Numbered from the stretch's first letter, positions 24,480-36,455 are shown. The stretch: 64,000 nucleotides of DNA from Gigantopelta aegis (GCF_016097555.1 NC_054711.1:31415737-31479736); one strand, 5' to 3'. Notes: generated by a model from the sequence alone, not told the origin. Numbers and translations: made by a program.

Positions 24480-24640
24480 CTATATATCGTACGTATGTCG
24501 AGGTTGACGATTACATACATAGATATTAACGCACTGGCGCAAGGGGATAATTAAACCCTTTCTGGCCTCACAAATTGTCCCATGCCGTTGCTGGGACTCG
24601 AACCTGTGGCACCGAATCGCCCGCAAATTGCAGATTAAAA
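24480..24640 (-). mobile_element. tRNA-derived SINE, head E, partial
   Basis: Matches the 14.9 kb copy: B-box GTTCGAGTCCC on the minus strand and the body block CCTTGCGCCAGTGCGTTAAT. The A-box part is missing. Microsatellites follow. Confidence 0.65.
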
Positions 24641-25544
24641 TGTAGGTAGGTAGGTAGTAAATAGAGAGAGACAGAGAGACAGAGACAGACAGACAGACAG
24701 AGACAGACAGACAGACATAGTGAGAGAGACAGAGACAGATATAGCTACTTGTATTGTGCATAACTAATAAAGCTATATTTAATGAAAACAAGACATGATT
24801 TGACACAAATATTTATTTTGTTTCATATTCAGCTGTACATTTCCGTGTATTCAGTGGTGCAATCACTTTATCCTGGGCCCTGTCTCAGTTAATACTCTGC
24901 CACTCTTCCCCCACGCCCAACAATCAAAATAATTCTAACACGCCCCCGGCCTGCCCTTCAAGTTATTATTCTATAACATTTAACCTATCACGATAATGCT
25001 GTCTACAATTGTACCGCTTCTCATCAGAATCCAAGGGCGGGCCAAAAATAGTTTAGGGGCAAAACATATACCATCTTCACTACATGCACCACTGAATCTG
25101 GTAATCATTAATCATATATTCAACAACAGAACTATGTTATATATAGATAATTACACAAACCATTATTGTATGTACACGAAAAAAAACCAAGTCTAAACAG
25201 ACATGTTACTTGGGCTGTTCATCCCGCAAAAATAAGATCGAACCACAAAATATACAAATGCAATATAGAATAGCATAAACATACATGCAGACGTAAATAA
25301 ATATATATGCACATAAACAAACATGCGCAGATACACCTGCTCAAATGAATACAAATAAAAATATATATATACATGTACACAACTGATACACCAATTACCA
25401 AAATCGTCCGACTCGTTTGTTTACCAGTTGTGATTAATATCAAATCGATATGTATTAACATTGGGAGTCACATTCGATATGAAAATAGGAATAGTTCTCG
25501 AGAATAAGCGTTTCACCTATGTTGTGGTATTTGGTTTCCAAATG

Positions 25545-25561
25545 ACACACACACACACACA

Positions 25562-25626
<65 letters not shown>

Positions 25627-25646
25627 CTCTCCACCTCTCTCTCTTT
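25545..25646. repeat. (CA)n(CT)n microsatellite
   Basis: CA run followed by a long CT run, 230 bp downstream of the stop codon of the 250-aa frame in gene sense. Confidence 0.98.
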
Positions 25647-25876
25647 TAGCTTTTGTCTTCCAGTTTCCAGCATTTGTTTTACATTTTAAAATTTGCTTTT
25701 GAGAGTCCAGGATCTGTGTTTAATTCTGGGATTAGTTTCTACCGATTATCTTTTAATTTCTAGGATTTGTATGTTAGATTTAGCAAGGTGTATTTTTATT
25801 TCTAGGATCTGTATTTTACATTTCAACACTTGTCTTTTTGTTTCTACAACCTGTCTATTAAATTCTAGAATATTGT

Positions 25877-26685
25877 TCAGTTTTTATTTTTACCGAATAG
25901 ACGACCAAGACATGTTGCTATTTTTCCTTTGGGTTTGCTATCTGGCTCAAGAGACTTCCACAGAATCGCGTTATTCTGTAGCTGGAACATCTTCATGTCG
26001 ACTTTGGTCTTCCCCAAAGAAAAGGTCGCCTGGGTATACTGACACTTCTTAAAGACCTCAATATGCAAGATGTAGTTGTTGATCACGTATTCGCCTATGT
26101 GGTTGAACGTTACGGTTCCCTTCATCTTCACCTCCTGGGCGGGAGTCAGGTAAACATTGGTCCTCGAAAACAGAGTGGGTTTCTTGGCCAAGTAGATTCG
26201 CGCCATGATGTTCTTCTTGTCGTCTGCTACACGCTTCAGATGAAGGTTCTCAGAGTCCAGCAGGTAGATCTGCATCCATCTGCCCCGGACATTCACATCC
26301 AGCGATATCTGGATCATCTTCTTTGAGTCGGGAAAGCAGTTGAAGATATAGTGGTCAGTTTGGCTGTTGCTAGAAAGATATCCGTTCAACTTGTCCGAAA
26401 TGTTTTTCATCCTTTGCGACTCTGTGATGTCTCCTGTCGACAGGGGTTGTGTCTTTCCTTTGAGGCGAAGGCTAGGTTTCTCAGAGACGAATTTCGAGCG
26501 GGTTGGTGAACTACGTTCAAGACTATAGCTTGAAGCTAAGTCGGTTTCCGAACCTTTGTGGTAAGGTTCACAGGATATAACGTTGCCAGACTGGATGTCA
26601 TTGCAGTTTTCTGATATATAAGGAGACATGGCGACCCGTTCAGTGCTGATTAAAACCTGTGGCGTCGAGGATTAATCTGAAGATT
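25877..26685 (-). CDS. Uncharacterised 250-aa protein, possible C2-like domain
   Basis: A 250-codon uninterrupted frame runs from the ATG at 26629 (context GTCGCCATG, good for initiation) to a stop at 25877. Immediately upstream a strong acceptor, with a long pyrimidine tract ending in TTTGTAG, places the exon start at 26685, so 56 nt of 5' UTR are spliced on. Residues 1-100 are polar and low in structure. Residues about 106-229 alternate beta-like segments (QISLDVNV, RWMQIYLLDSE, IMARIYLAKK, VKMKGTVTFN, YILHIEVFKK, ATFSLGKTKVDM) and end in ILWKSLEP, resembling the closing strand of a C2 domain. The usual Ca2+-binding aspartates are not obvious. The tail is basic (KPKGKIATCLGRLFGKNKN). An AATAAA on the minus strand at about 25800-25795 could be the poly(A) signal. 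The C2 call is tentative; the open frame and acceptor are seen directly. Confidence 0.65.
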
Positions 26686-27301
26686 CTACAAACAAAAAAG
26701 AAAGAAAACAATAAAGAAACCACTATTTCAAAATGATGAGACACCAGGGCCAGTTTTACCAAATATTCGTAAGTCCATATAAATAGACTGATTTAGACGT
26801 GATGTAATTGTCTTGTATTTATTTCACTATTAGCAATGTCTTGGGCAGAAGGCGAGTAAAATTCATTGTAAAAATTGGGAGATACATGGGTGTTTATGTA
26901 TGGTAAAAAAAAAAGTGTCTTACGGGAAATAGTGTGTTTGTTTGTTTTGTTTTTGTTGGTGGCTGTATATGGTGCTCATAAATGGTGTCGCTGGTAGGGC
27001 AGGATATGCCCAACTTTCCCGAACACGTGCTATATTATTTCCGTTTTTACAGTGATTCATGAGTGCGTGCCATCACAGCTTCTAAATATTCCATTTGGCT
27101 CAACCCTGTACAAATTTGGGTTCTAAGCTATAGATGCTTATCTGGGAGTGGCAGTCCTCGTATAGGAGTTGCAGAAAGGATGGGATATCCTGTTACGGAT
27201 CTCCAAAGGGAGCGCCGGTCCACCAAAGGACGAGCATATCTTAACGGCCTACGCATTATTAATGTAGATATATTATTTTCTATATGTATCTGCGTATTTT
27301 A

Positions 27302-27424
27302 ACCCAGTGGTAAGGCTTTTACTTGATGCGTGGTCGGTGGGCCCATTGTGTATCACGACTGGTATATTAAAGGTCGTGGTATGTGCTATCCTGTCTGTGG
27401 GATGTTGCACATAAACGACTCTTA
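27302..27424 (+). mobile_element. SINE fragment, head A, deleted B-box
   Basis: CCCAGTGGTAAGGC is the A-box. The GGGATCGATCCC part is absent, and the central block ends at GGGATGTTGCACATAAA. Confidence 0.65.
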
Positions 27425-27600
27425 CTTAAAATAATCCCAACTGGGGGCTTTTCCAATGCCTCGAGTATATGGTACATGAATTCAGTACCAGTATATCCAT
27501 TTTAATACTTTTTCTAAATTAATTAAATCAATGTAATTGGACATTATATGCATAATACATGCACATATATAATAATCAACCATGGATCCAGGGTAACTAC

Positions 27601-27613
27601 ACACACAAACAAA

Positions 27614-27655
<42 letters not shown>
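27601..27655. repeat. (CA)n microsatellite
   Basis: CAAA units followed by a perfect CA run. Confidence 0.97.
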
Positions 27656-27656
<1 letters not shown>

Positions 27657-27699
27657 TTAAAATGGCCGGAACATCCACGTGGCAAGGTCGATGGTCTTG

Positions 27700-28075
27700 T
27701 TTCAAAATTTCTGACCTGCGATTCCAAACCGTAAGAGGTCGCATACAGGTCTTACAGTTGCGCATAATCGCAGGTCAAGTAATACAATTGGTCGTGCTAC
27801 TGGTCATATCATCTGGCGATTGGTGGTGCCACCTGTCGTACGACCTCACGATCGATAGTGCGACCAGTCACGATCTGTCCCGACTGATTGCGATCGATCT
27901 TCTCCAATCGTTGGTGATCGCACGACCACGCGTACCACCAATCGTACGATGACCTACAAACAGTCTTAAGAGCAATCGCAGTATGCGATTCCAAATGGAC
28001 ATTATAGCAAACATTGCCGATTGGTCGTAGCTCGGCCAAATTGCCACCAATAGCACGATCCAGAAAACGTACGAT
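27700..28075. repeat. Degenerate short palindromic repeats
   Basis: Many variants of GATTGGTCGTGCGA, CGATCG and TCGTACGA occur on both strands over 370 bp, in a GC-richer patch. No frame or known element is recognised. Confidence 0.6.
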
Positions 28076-28156
28076 TCAGTGTGACGGAGTCTTTAGCTGT
28101 CTTCATACGTGTATCAACAAACAACATTTAACCTATGAAAATTGATGGTGATTTGC

Positions 28157-28201
28157 AAAGAAACATCTTACAATGCAGTAAACTCGGGAATGTCCCTTTA
28201 A
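28157..28201 (-). mobile_element. MITE family 1, terminal fragment
   Basis: AAACATCTTACAATGCAGTA followed by AACTCGGGAATGTCCCTTTA is only the terminal inverted repeat of family 1. Confidence 0.7.
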
Positions 28202-28729
28202 TGAATTTTAACTTTTTTCATTATCGAGTTATATGCCAATTTATCGGTTACCTTTTGACGCTATGTTAAACAGCAATACGAATTGTGGGTGGGTGTGGGT
28301 AATTTTATGGCCATGCTTCTATCGGAGAACTGTTCAAGCACGCCTGTCGTGGGCACAACCTCTAACTTAGCCAGAATGTTTTGTCTATGACAAGGGGGGA
28401 GGGGGATTGTTGTTTGGTCGTAGATTTACCTTTACATGAAAACCTAGGTTTACGATATTTTGCAAAATTGATCCCTGGTCTTGACCACCATATACGGTTC
28501 TCAATCCGCGTGTAACAGGATTGTCATTGCGTAGCGTACCAGCACAAGCGCCAGAAACCTTCCTACAACTACGTTCAACAGCAGCAAGTCTGGGTACGCA
28601 TACTATTTCAAGGAAGGACTTGTATTTGAAACAAACTATTGTACAAAGTATTCCGAAGACAAAAATCCTTAGATTCATAGATAAACTAAACACTTGCATA
28701 CATAGATACATAAATAAATAAATACTTAC

Positions 28730-28852
28730 AGTGATGACGTTGATGCCACCTGTTTTAAAAATACGTTGTGTCTGTCGCAGCTGGTCCTGAATGAGGCATG
28801 ACAACTTGTTGTCGAGCCTTTTCTTGGCATTTCCTGCTGAAAACACGCCCAT
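28730..28852 (-). CDS. Probable first coding exon (41 codons) of an unknown gene
   Basis: The ATG at 28852 (context GTCAAATGG) opens 41 codons: MGVFSAGNAKKRLDNKLSCL, then IQDQLRQTQRIFKTGGINVIT. The segment is basic, amphipathic and helix-like. It ends in phase 0 at 28730, followed on the minus strand by GTAAGTATT, a strong donor. No acceptor is apparent just upstream, so this looks like exon 1 with its 5' UTR. Splicing to the next visible minus-strand acceptor (26686) would read into a stop after about 11 codons, so it does not simply join the 250-aa frame. The partner exon is either not recognised here or lies outside the window. I do not recognise the family. Confidence 0.5.
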
Positions 28853-29204
28853 TTGACAAGTGCGTCATCGAAAAATTTACATTTTGTTTACGTTATTATG
28901 GTAGGGTCTTGTCAAAAATGAAAAATTAATTCTGAATTTTAGAGAATAGAGACACTTTGACTATGTCAGGCTAATCTTTATATATAAAGACCGTCACTCT
29001 GACTTAAAAGAGTATCGTTATGAACAAAATAAACTGTCTTTGTTGGAATGATGTCTATCCAAAGTTCCTATATCAAAACACTCATTTAAATATAGAAAAA
29101 GTGTATTACCAGAATTAATAAAAAATATCCAATTACCTCTACTTTATGATATGGCCACGTTTTCGAAAGGAATTGTCTCCGCCACAAGCTGATGTGACGT
29201 CATT

Positions 29205-29370
29205 GACTGTGGGATGGTGCATGTAAAAGATCTCTTGCTACTAGTGGAACAAATGTAGCGGGTTTCTTTTTCAAGACTATATGTCATAATTACCAAATGT
29301 TTGACATCCAATAGCCGATTTTTAATAAATCAAAGTGTTCTAATGGTGTCGCTAAACAAAACAAAACATA
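29205..29370 (+). mobile_element. 5'-truncated SINE, tail B
   Basis: Starts at the CTGTGGGATGGTGCA central block. The tail has CATCCAATAGCCGAT and GGTGTCGCTAAACAAAAC. Confidence 0.75.
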
Positions 29371-29731
29371 ACTATGTTCACCATTTATTTTTTCCACAAT
29401 CCACAGTCTTTTTTTTTTTCTTGTTGAAATGTTTTTCTTTATTTTCTCCCCAACATTTTGAAATTTAATTTTTAGATTTATTTACTCCGAGCTTGGAGTT
29501 CTAGGAGTTGGAGACTCAGAATAGTCTCTCTAATTTCCAGTATACCCGTAGATATTGCATGTAAATAATAAAGATCAGAGTTTCGTAACGCTCATTTTGT
29601 ATAACACTAGAAATCGTGTTTGCATAAGTTGTTAAACCTGTATGGGTAGCTGTATTGAATCGTACAACTTGTTACATATGGCTATCTAGCCTTTCGGGCA
29701 AACCCAAGATTTTTCAGCATCTCATTTGTGG

Positions 29732-30285
29732 TTTGAAAATAGATCCAGCGATTTATACCTTTCAGTATGTTGGACGATAGCTATCTTGGATTTGAAGGTT
29801 ACGGTGACCTCAAATTGCAAAACTCTTAACCTCACCGAAATATCAGACATCTTCAGTTTAATGGATACACCTTATTCTAAATTTTATTTCATATATCTTT
29901 TTCTTCTTCTTTTCGTTCGTTGAAAATAGATCCAGCGATTTATAACTTTCAGTATGTTGGACGATAGCTATCTTGGATTTGAAGGTTACGGTGACCTCAA
30001 ATTGCAAAACTCTTAACCTCACTGAAATATCAGACATCGTCAGTTTAATGGATACACCTTATTCTAAATTTTATTTCATATATCTTCTTTTCGTTCGTTG
30101 AAAATAAATCCAGCGATTTATACCTTTCAGTATTTTGGACGATAGCTATCTTGGATTTGAAGGTTACGGTGACCTCAAATTGTAAAACTCTTAACATCAC
30201 CGAAATATCAGACATCCTCAGTTTAATGGATACACATTATTCAACATTTTATTTGATATATCTCTTCTTCTTCTTTTCTTTCGTA
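29732..30285. repeat. Tandem repeat, three units of ~180-188 bp
   Basis: Units begin TGAAAATAGATCCAGCGATT at about 29733, 29921 and 30100. They contain GACGATAGCTATCTTGGATT and end in a TTCTTCTTTTCGTTCG-type stretch that varies in length. No coding frame is conserved across the units. Confidence 0.92.
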
Positions 30286-30299
30286 GCGTTCGCTTGTTG

Positions 30300-30774
30300 A
30301 CTACAGGTTGCGGCAAGCTGTGACTATCCTCTGTAAATCACTCTTGGGTACCGCACAGCTTCTTCCGGAGTGTTGTTGTAGGTGTCCAGGTAGTCTCCCT
30401 CAGTTGCTGTAGATATTTGCAGTCTTGGATGATATGTTAGGTCGTCTGTTCTGTTTCTCCTAGAGCCAGCCAAGCCGTGGAGCGGGACAGGTTGTCTTTG
30501 AAGTCCTGTCTACTAAGTGTTATATATCAGGAGTAATATATTAATTGCATCTTATTTGTCTGATGATTTATTAATTAATTCAAGCTGACAGTGAGCAAGG
30601 TGTTGTAAGTTGTATAGTTAGTCTGTCGTGATTTTTGTTTTCACCTGCAAAACTACCGGGGTGCGTGCGCCAGTGTTTAGATTGGCTATTGCCCGTTTTT
30701 CCACTTCGCACATTGTTAATATCACCCGTTCTAACCTTTTTAATCTATGTCCAAAATGGCCGAGTCCGTTGACA
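30300..30774. other. Stretch with no recognised gene
   Basis: After the tandem repeat, no domain is seen. Near its end ATGGCCGAGTCCGTTGACAA starts a short frame (MAESVDKAFTKLNK) that continues past the SINE at 31215 (LEKISAENTNRTLKMSYN) and stops. It might be the start of a transposon ORF. Confidence 0.35.
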
Positions 30775-30797
30775 AAGCCTTTACTAAATTAAATAAA

Positions 30798-31191
30798 AAA
30801 ATAAAATAAAATAAATGTTTTATTTAACGATGCACTCAACACATTTTATTTACGGTTATATGGCGTCAGACATATGGTTAAGGACCACACAGATTTTGAG
30901 AGCAAACCCGCTGTCGCCACTACATGGGCTACTCTTTCCGATTAGTAGCAAGGGAAATTTTATTTGCGCTTCCCACAGGCAGGATAGCACAAACCATGGC
31001 CTTTGTTGAACCAGTTATGGATCACTGGTCGGTGCAAGTGGTTTACGCCTATCCATTGAGCCTTGCGGAGCACTCACTCAGGGTTTGGAGTCGGTATCTG
31101 GATTAAAAATCCCATGCCGCGACTGGGATCCAAACCCAGTACCTACCAGCCTCTAGACCGATGGCCTAACCACGACGGCACCGAGGCCGGT
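30798..31191 (-). mobile_element. tRNA-derived SINE, head C + tail A, complete
   Basis: A perfect 23-bp direct repeat at 30775-30797 and 31192-31214 flanks it. Full head C, central block and tail A are present. The host sequence is a plausible transposon-like open region beginning ATGGCCGAGTCC. Confidence 0.92.
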
Positions 31192-31567
31192 AAGCCTTTA
31201 CTAAATTAAATAAAAGTCTGGAGAAAATATCTGCTGAGAATACTAACCGCACCTTAAAAATGTCCTACAACAGATCTATCCTCTCGTTCATCTGGGACTA
31301 AATGAGTTCTACCCCGGATAAGACGGCCAGATGCGATCCCACTGCTTATTGTTTCCAATATCGGCAGCTCTCCATAGCAGCCTTGCAACAAAATTCACAT
31401 TCCAACCACTCCAGGAATACGGTGTTTTACTATTCAAGGCTACCCAACAGCCAAAGCTTTAATACAGCCTTTAGTGACACCCCGTTTGCTGCTCTTGGCC
31501 ATGTTTTTTCTATCCGCCACTGACGCGACTGCCCTGACGAGGTTGCTGTCATTCTCAAACATTGTGT

Positions 31568-31948
31568 TAAAGAAAGAAATGTTTTATTTAACGATGCGCT
31601 CAACACATTTTATTTATATGGCGTCAGACATATGGTTAAGGACCACATAGATTTTGAGAGGAAACCCGCTGTCGCCACTACATGGGCTACTCTTTCCGAT
31701 TAGCAGCAAGGGATCTTTTATTTGCGCTTCCCACAGGCAGGATAGCACAAACCATGACCTTTCTTGAACCAGTTATGGATCACTGGTCGGTGTAAGTGGT
31801 TTACACCTACCCATTGAGCCTTGTGGAGCACTCACTCAGGGTTTGGAGTCAGTATCTGAGTTAAAAATCCCATGTCTCGACTGGTATCCGAACCCAGTAC
31901 TTTCCAGCCTGTAGTCCGATGACTTAACCACGACGTCACCGAGGCCAG
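31568..31948 (-). mobile_element. tRNA-derived SINE, head C + tail A
   Basis: Full-length copy lying 377 bp from the previous one, in the same orientation. It has a small deletion in the tail (TTTATTTATATGGCG). Confidence 0.85.
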
Positions 31949-31959
31949 TCACCAGTCAC

Positions 31960-33520
31960 AAGTCCTATAACATAACCACTACACTACATGTCACTATGCA
32001 CGTCTATTTGATGTCAGGAGAGTATTCCTCAACAACAATTAAAAAATCAAATACAATTTCTAAAAATAACCAAAAAGAAGTTTGGGTTTTTTCGGGGAGG
32101 GGGGGTAACATTTTCTGTTTTAGTGATTTTAATATATAAATTACATAAAATATTTTCAATTATTTGGATATCTCTATAAAATAGCTATAAACATGCGTAA
32201 TCGTATGTATTCCAAACCATCAAAAGGTTTGGGTTAACCCCAGACGCCAATAAACAATGTTTGCTTGAAACAAAAACAAAGAAAAACAGTTTCAGTCAAA
32301 GACTTTTTCTAAAAACGCGTTCACGGATAAAGACGTTCGAATACTTACCGGATTTTGTGATGCATGGCATAGCCATAAGTCCCCTTTGTTACGTTTTCAC
32401 CTGAAATATGGTAAAATAAACGATTAAAAAGAAAAAAAAATGTATGAATCCCAAAACTTTTATTAACGTTATAAACCTAAATAACAGATACACATTTTTC
32501 TAAAACTGAAATACAAAACGTATGCTAAAATTTTCAACTTCAACATTTTATTAAATGGTTCCTAAAATGTATCTAACTATCACAGGTGTGACAAATATCA
32601 CTGACAAGGACTGCTCAGTGATAAAGTAGCACTGGGTTGAAAGTAGGTTGTTTTCAGTGTGTTGGTCGTATTTCTGAAATTATGATTTTTAGGGTACGGT
32701 CAGGAAAAATGATACCAATAAACCCTATGTATACCACTGCAAATTTGTTAAAAATTAAGCCATATTTTGATGAAGTTGTCATTAGAATAAACTTTTACAG
32801 AAATATAAAAAAAACCCACAATTGCTCCAAAAAAGAAGACCGCTTCACGGATAAATATAGATTATTATGATAAATTAATTTTATAGGGTTTTTTTGTTGT
32901 GTTTTTTTTTTTTTTTGGGGGGGGGGGTGTTCGTTTGTTTTTGTTGAGTGTTTTTGTTTGTTTGTTTTTGTTCGTTGTTTTCTTTTTTGTTTTGTTGTGG
33001 GGGGGTTTTGGGGGGTTGCTATTACAAAACTAGAAAACCTTCCTGTTTTCTGTTATAACTATTTACGTCTGACTAAACTGTCCATCCTCCATGAATTTTT
33101 AGTTGCTACATTGTAATTCATAAAGGGTTCCATTGCATAAAGGGTTGAAAAAATCATGTATAGGCCCTATTAAAACTTTTACCCATTATACTCAAGCCAC
33201 GTGAGTATAAAACAAATGCACATGTGACAATTATTTTTCATCGAATAAACTCTTTAAAAACAAAACAAAACAAAAACAAATGTGTTCACAATAACAGAAA
33301 ATAAAACATCTAAGTTAAATAACCAAAACAAATAATAAGAACTATAAACCCCAAGTTACGTAAACAGCTCCGAACGATCAACACTACATAACAAAATTAA
33401 TATCTTCGAAAAGACAAAAACAAATGCTGTTGTGAGACCATGGAAACAGTATGGAGCTGTGGTAAACAAACCAGTATTGCACAAAACGAAAAATAGATTG
33501 AAAACATTTTCACAGAAGGT
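31960..33520. other. Non-coding stretch
   Basis: AT-rich with G/T-rich simple runs near 32900-33020. I see no gene or repeat with defined ends. Confidence 0.45.
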
Positions 33521-33524
33521 TAAC

Positions 33525-33650
33525 CGGCCTCAGTGGCGCAGTGGTTAAGCTATCGGACTTCTTATGTTGATATTGTAAATAAAAATATTTTTTAAAACTC
33601 GTCGGACTACAGGCTGGTATGTACAGGGTTCGCAGCCCTGTACCGGTGTA
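33525..33650 (+). mobile_element. SINE head D split by a short insertion
   Basis: CCGGCCTCAGTGGCGCAGTG opens a head D copy. About 48 bp of AT-rich sequence is inserted after CGGACT (about 33560-33605). The B-box GGGTTCGCAGCCC then follows. Confidence 0.65.
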
Positions 33651-33654
33651 AAAG

Positions 33655-34590
33655 GAACGCAGATCCGTGGGAACCGAGGTCCGCAGGAACAGTAGTCCTA
33701 TCGGACCTCGATAACTTAGCAACCATAGTCCTATCCCGAAGTTTCATAACTGGCTGATTTTAAAGGGGGTTTTCCCTACGACTTGTATTCCTATCGGACT
33801 TAAATTCCTTCTACAGCAGTGACAGAAATAATAGTCCGGCAAATTCGATGTCCGTTTGTTATACTCTGCAATTTGCACGAGCTGTCAGAAAGACACGGAA
33901 AAACAGTGAGGTTTTGGCAGCCTTCTCTCATAGGGTGATGGATAAGTGTACGATTTTCTTAAGATTATTGTGGGTTCAAATCTCTATGTCAAAACATTTT
34001 TAAGTTTGAGTATCAACTTAACTATTTTTTTACGTCATAGACTTGTGGATCAGACACGTGAGTGAATTTTTGTAATCGTCTTCCATTTTTGTTAGCACAT
34101 TGAAGTAGGGCGAGTATCTTGCTTTTTTCAAAAGTATTTAATGCAACTACAGATATAAAGTAGGCTATAATATATGATTATGTTCATGCGTTCAACACGA
34201 AGAAATATATAATTTTAAAAATATGGAGCCTAAAATTATGTTGGTGTGTACAGAAATTGACTTTTGCTGTTCGCCAAATGTTTTTTTTTGTTACGGGGTT
34301 TATATATATATTTGGCGAACAGCAAAAGTCAGTTTCTATACACACCAACATACTTTTTAATAATATTATGTTTTATAAGTTTATATTTTGACTGTAAGTC
34401 ACAATACGATTCATTGCGATTTTCTTAATCTTTGTCCGATCGGACTTCCATTCCTCGGAATCCTAGTCTGTAGGACTTGTATTCCTAGGAATTTAAGTCT
34501 GTGGGACGGGTATTCCTGGGATTTAAGTGGGACTTTCATTCCTGGTACTCCTAGTCTACAGGACTTTCAATCCTAGTATTCCTAGTCCAC
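33655..34590. repeat. Degenerate GGACTT..TATTCCTAG repeats, two blocks
   Basis: Blocks at 33655-33850 and 34430-34590 are built from diverged units of about 30 bp such as GTCTGTAGGACTTGTATTCC and CCTAGGAATTTAAGTCTG. Unique sequence and the 42-bp-arm inverted repeat lie between them. Confidence 0.6.
34238..34351. repeat. Inverted repeat with 42-bp arms
   Basis: Arms 34238-34279 and 34310-34351 pair almost perfectly (ATGTTGGTGTGTACAGAAAT with ATTTGGCGAACAGCAAAAGT on the other end). The loop is 30 bp and T/A-rich. It is not clearly related to the CTCG-loop hairpins. Confidence 0.85.
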
Positions 34591-34879
34591 TGGAATTTTA
34601 TTTCCGATATTTTGCTTATGACAATGTAAAAATAACAGGAATAATAAGCATGAAAGAATGCTTTTATAGATGAACAATTACAAATAGCATCAAAACACGT
34701 GAAATTAATTATCACTGCCTGCCTTATGGCAATTTTGACCATCAAAAGCATAAGAAATGACTTGGGGAAAGGGTCTCTGTATTATTATACCTTGCCGTTA
34801 TGAACACCATAAGCGTAGGAGACAGGGTGGAGGTGCGGGTCGGGGAGTAAATCCCCCAGTGTTGGGGGGGGGGGGGGTC

Positions 34880-34990
34880 AATGGACACGTTAGGGCAAAA
34901 TGAGCTGACCTGAAAACTTCACAATGTATTTCCATCATTCTACTCACACTATTAGTTGTAATCCATGATAAAATGCAGACTGATTTGTTT
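34880..34990 (-). repeat. Dispersed repeat X fragment
   Basis: GGGCAAAATGAGCTGACCTG and ACTCACACTATTAGTTGTAA match repeat X. A G-run precedes it. Confidence 0.5.
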
Positions 34991-35787
34991 GGAATTTTAT
35001 ACCCCTGTGGGCGGAGCCAAATTCTGTAATTTCCAACAGTTTCCAGCCACCCCAGTTAATGCTAAAGCAATAATTTGATTATAAATAACATTGATAATCA
35101 ATCAAGTATACATAATTAATTTTATTATCTCGGGGTATATGGCTTTTTATGTACCCCTCGTGATGCTTCTACAACTTATATTGTGTTCCAGATTCGAACA
35201 TTTTCGTTTCATAAAAGTCTGTCTGTTACCCAACCCCTTCTCACAAAAAGGGAGTCTGAATGCTTATTGTGACCAAAACTGTTAGCTGTAAAAGTGTCAT
35301 GAGTAGTTAGTCCGTTTTAAAGTATCTCTGTAAATTGTGTGCATATTATTGACAGTATGATAATTGTTATGGGGTTACTGTTTTGTTTTAGTTAGTGTAG
35401 TGACCTATTGAGCTGTTAAAACCCACTCTTAGTCATTGATATTTCTATTAATTAAATGAAAACCATTTTTATCGACGATATGGTTGGTTAGGACTGACAT
35501 GTCATGCAATGGAGGGAGTTATCATATTATGTTAGACCAAATTTTTTTTTTTTTTAATTAGACAAAGCAGGCACATGTTCAGTAAGTTATGCAGGGGTGG
35601 GGGTGGGGGTGGGGGATCTAGACTGTGGCAAGTAGAAATTTGCTTTGAAGAGGTGTCTTTAGACCACGCCACCCCACCCCACCCCATATGAACACACACC
35701 TGCAACATTACTGACAAAACGGCACTAACTTAAAATATAAATAACAATATAATTTATATAACGCAAATATCACCTTTTTATATTTGA

Positions 35788-35792
<5 letters not shown>

Positions 35793-35822
<30 letters not shown>
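35793..35822. repeat. (TTA)n microsatellite
   Basis: About ten trinucleotide units. Confidence 0.95.
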
Positions 35823-35898
35823 CAAATACCAGTACATAATGTTTAACAGACAATTTTGTTGGTATAGCATATGGACAAGTTATACTTATATGCGAGTA

Positions 35899-36020
35899 AA
35901 AGAAAGAAATGTTTTATTTAATGACACACTCAACACATTTTATTTACGGTTTTATGGCGTCAGACATATGGTTAAGGACCACACAGATTTTGAGAGGAAA
36001 CCCGCTGTCACCACTACACT
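35899..36020 (-). mobile_element. SINE tail A fragment
   Basis: Tail A and part of the central block up to GGAAACCCGCTGTC. The remainder is replaced by unrelated sequence. Confidence 0.75.
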
Positions 36021-36125
36021 GCCCTGTGTGAGTCTACCCTGCAGCCGTGTGTTTAGGATGGTATTTCTGACACTCTCGATGGCCTTACAATTCTGATAAA
36101 AGGACTTTGGTAGTGTTTGTTAAAA

Positions 36126-36455
36126 AAGGGGCGAGGCGTAGCCCAGTGGTACAGCGCTCGCTTGATGCGCGGTCGGTTTGGGATCGATCCCTGTCAGTGA
36201 GCCCATTGCGCTATTTCTCGCTCCAGCCAGTGCACCACGACTGGTACATCAAAGGCCGTGGTATGTGCTATCCTGTCTGTGGGATGGTGCATAGAAAAGA
36301 TCCCTTGCTGCTAATCGAAAAGAGTAGCCCATGAAGTGGCGAAAGCGGGTTTCCTCTCTCAATGTCTGTGTGGTCCTTAACCATATGTCTGACGCCATAT
36401 AACCGTAAATAAAATGTGCTGAGTGCGTCATTAAATAAAACATTTCCTTGCTTCT
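36126..36455 (+). mobile_element. tRNA-derived SINE, head A + tail A
   Basis: A-box TAGCCCAGTGGTACAGCGC and B-box GGGATCGATCCC are followed by the full central block and tail A (GAGTGCGTCATTAAATAAAA). TTGTTAAA at both ends is a short possible target duplication. Confidence 0.88.

Noticed and set aside
26685-28852. Joining the 41-codon exon to the 250-aa exon as one gene
   Set aside because: The frame after the 26686 acceptor meets a stop in the phase left by the 28730 donor, so they do not form one continuous protein.
36126-36210. A-box and B-box sequences that could suggest tRNA genes (also in other SINE heads)
   Set aside because: They sit at the 5' ends of SINE copies with shared bodies and target duplications. 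The cloverleaf is not complete in any copy I checked by eye.
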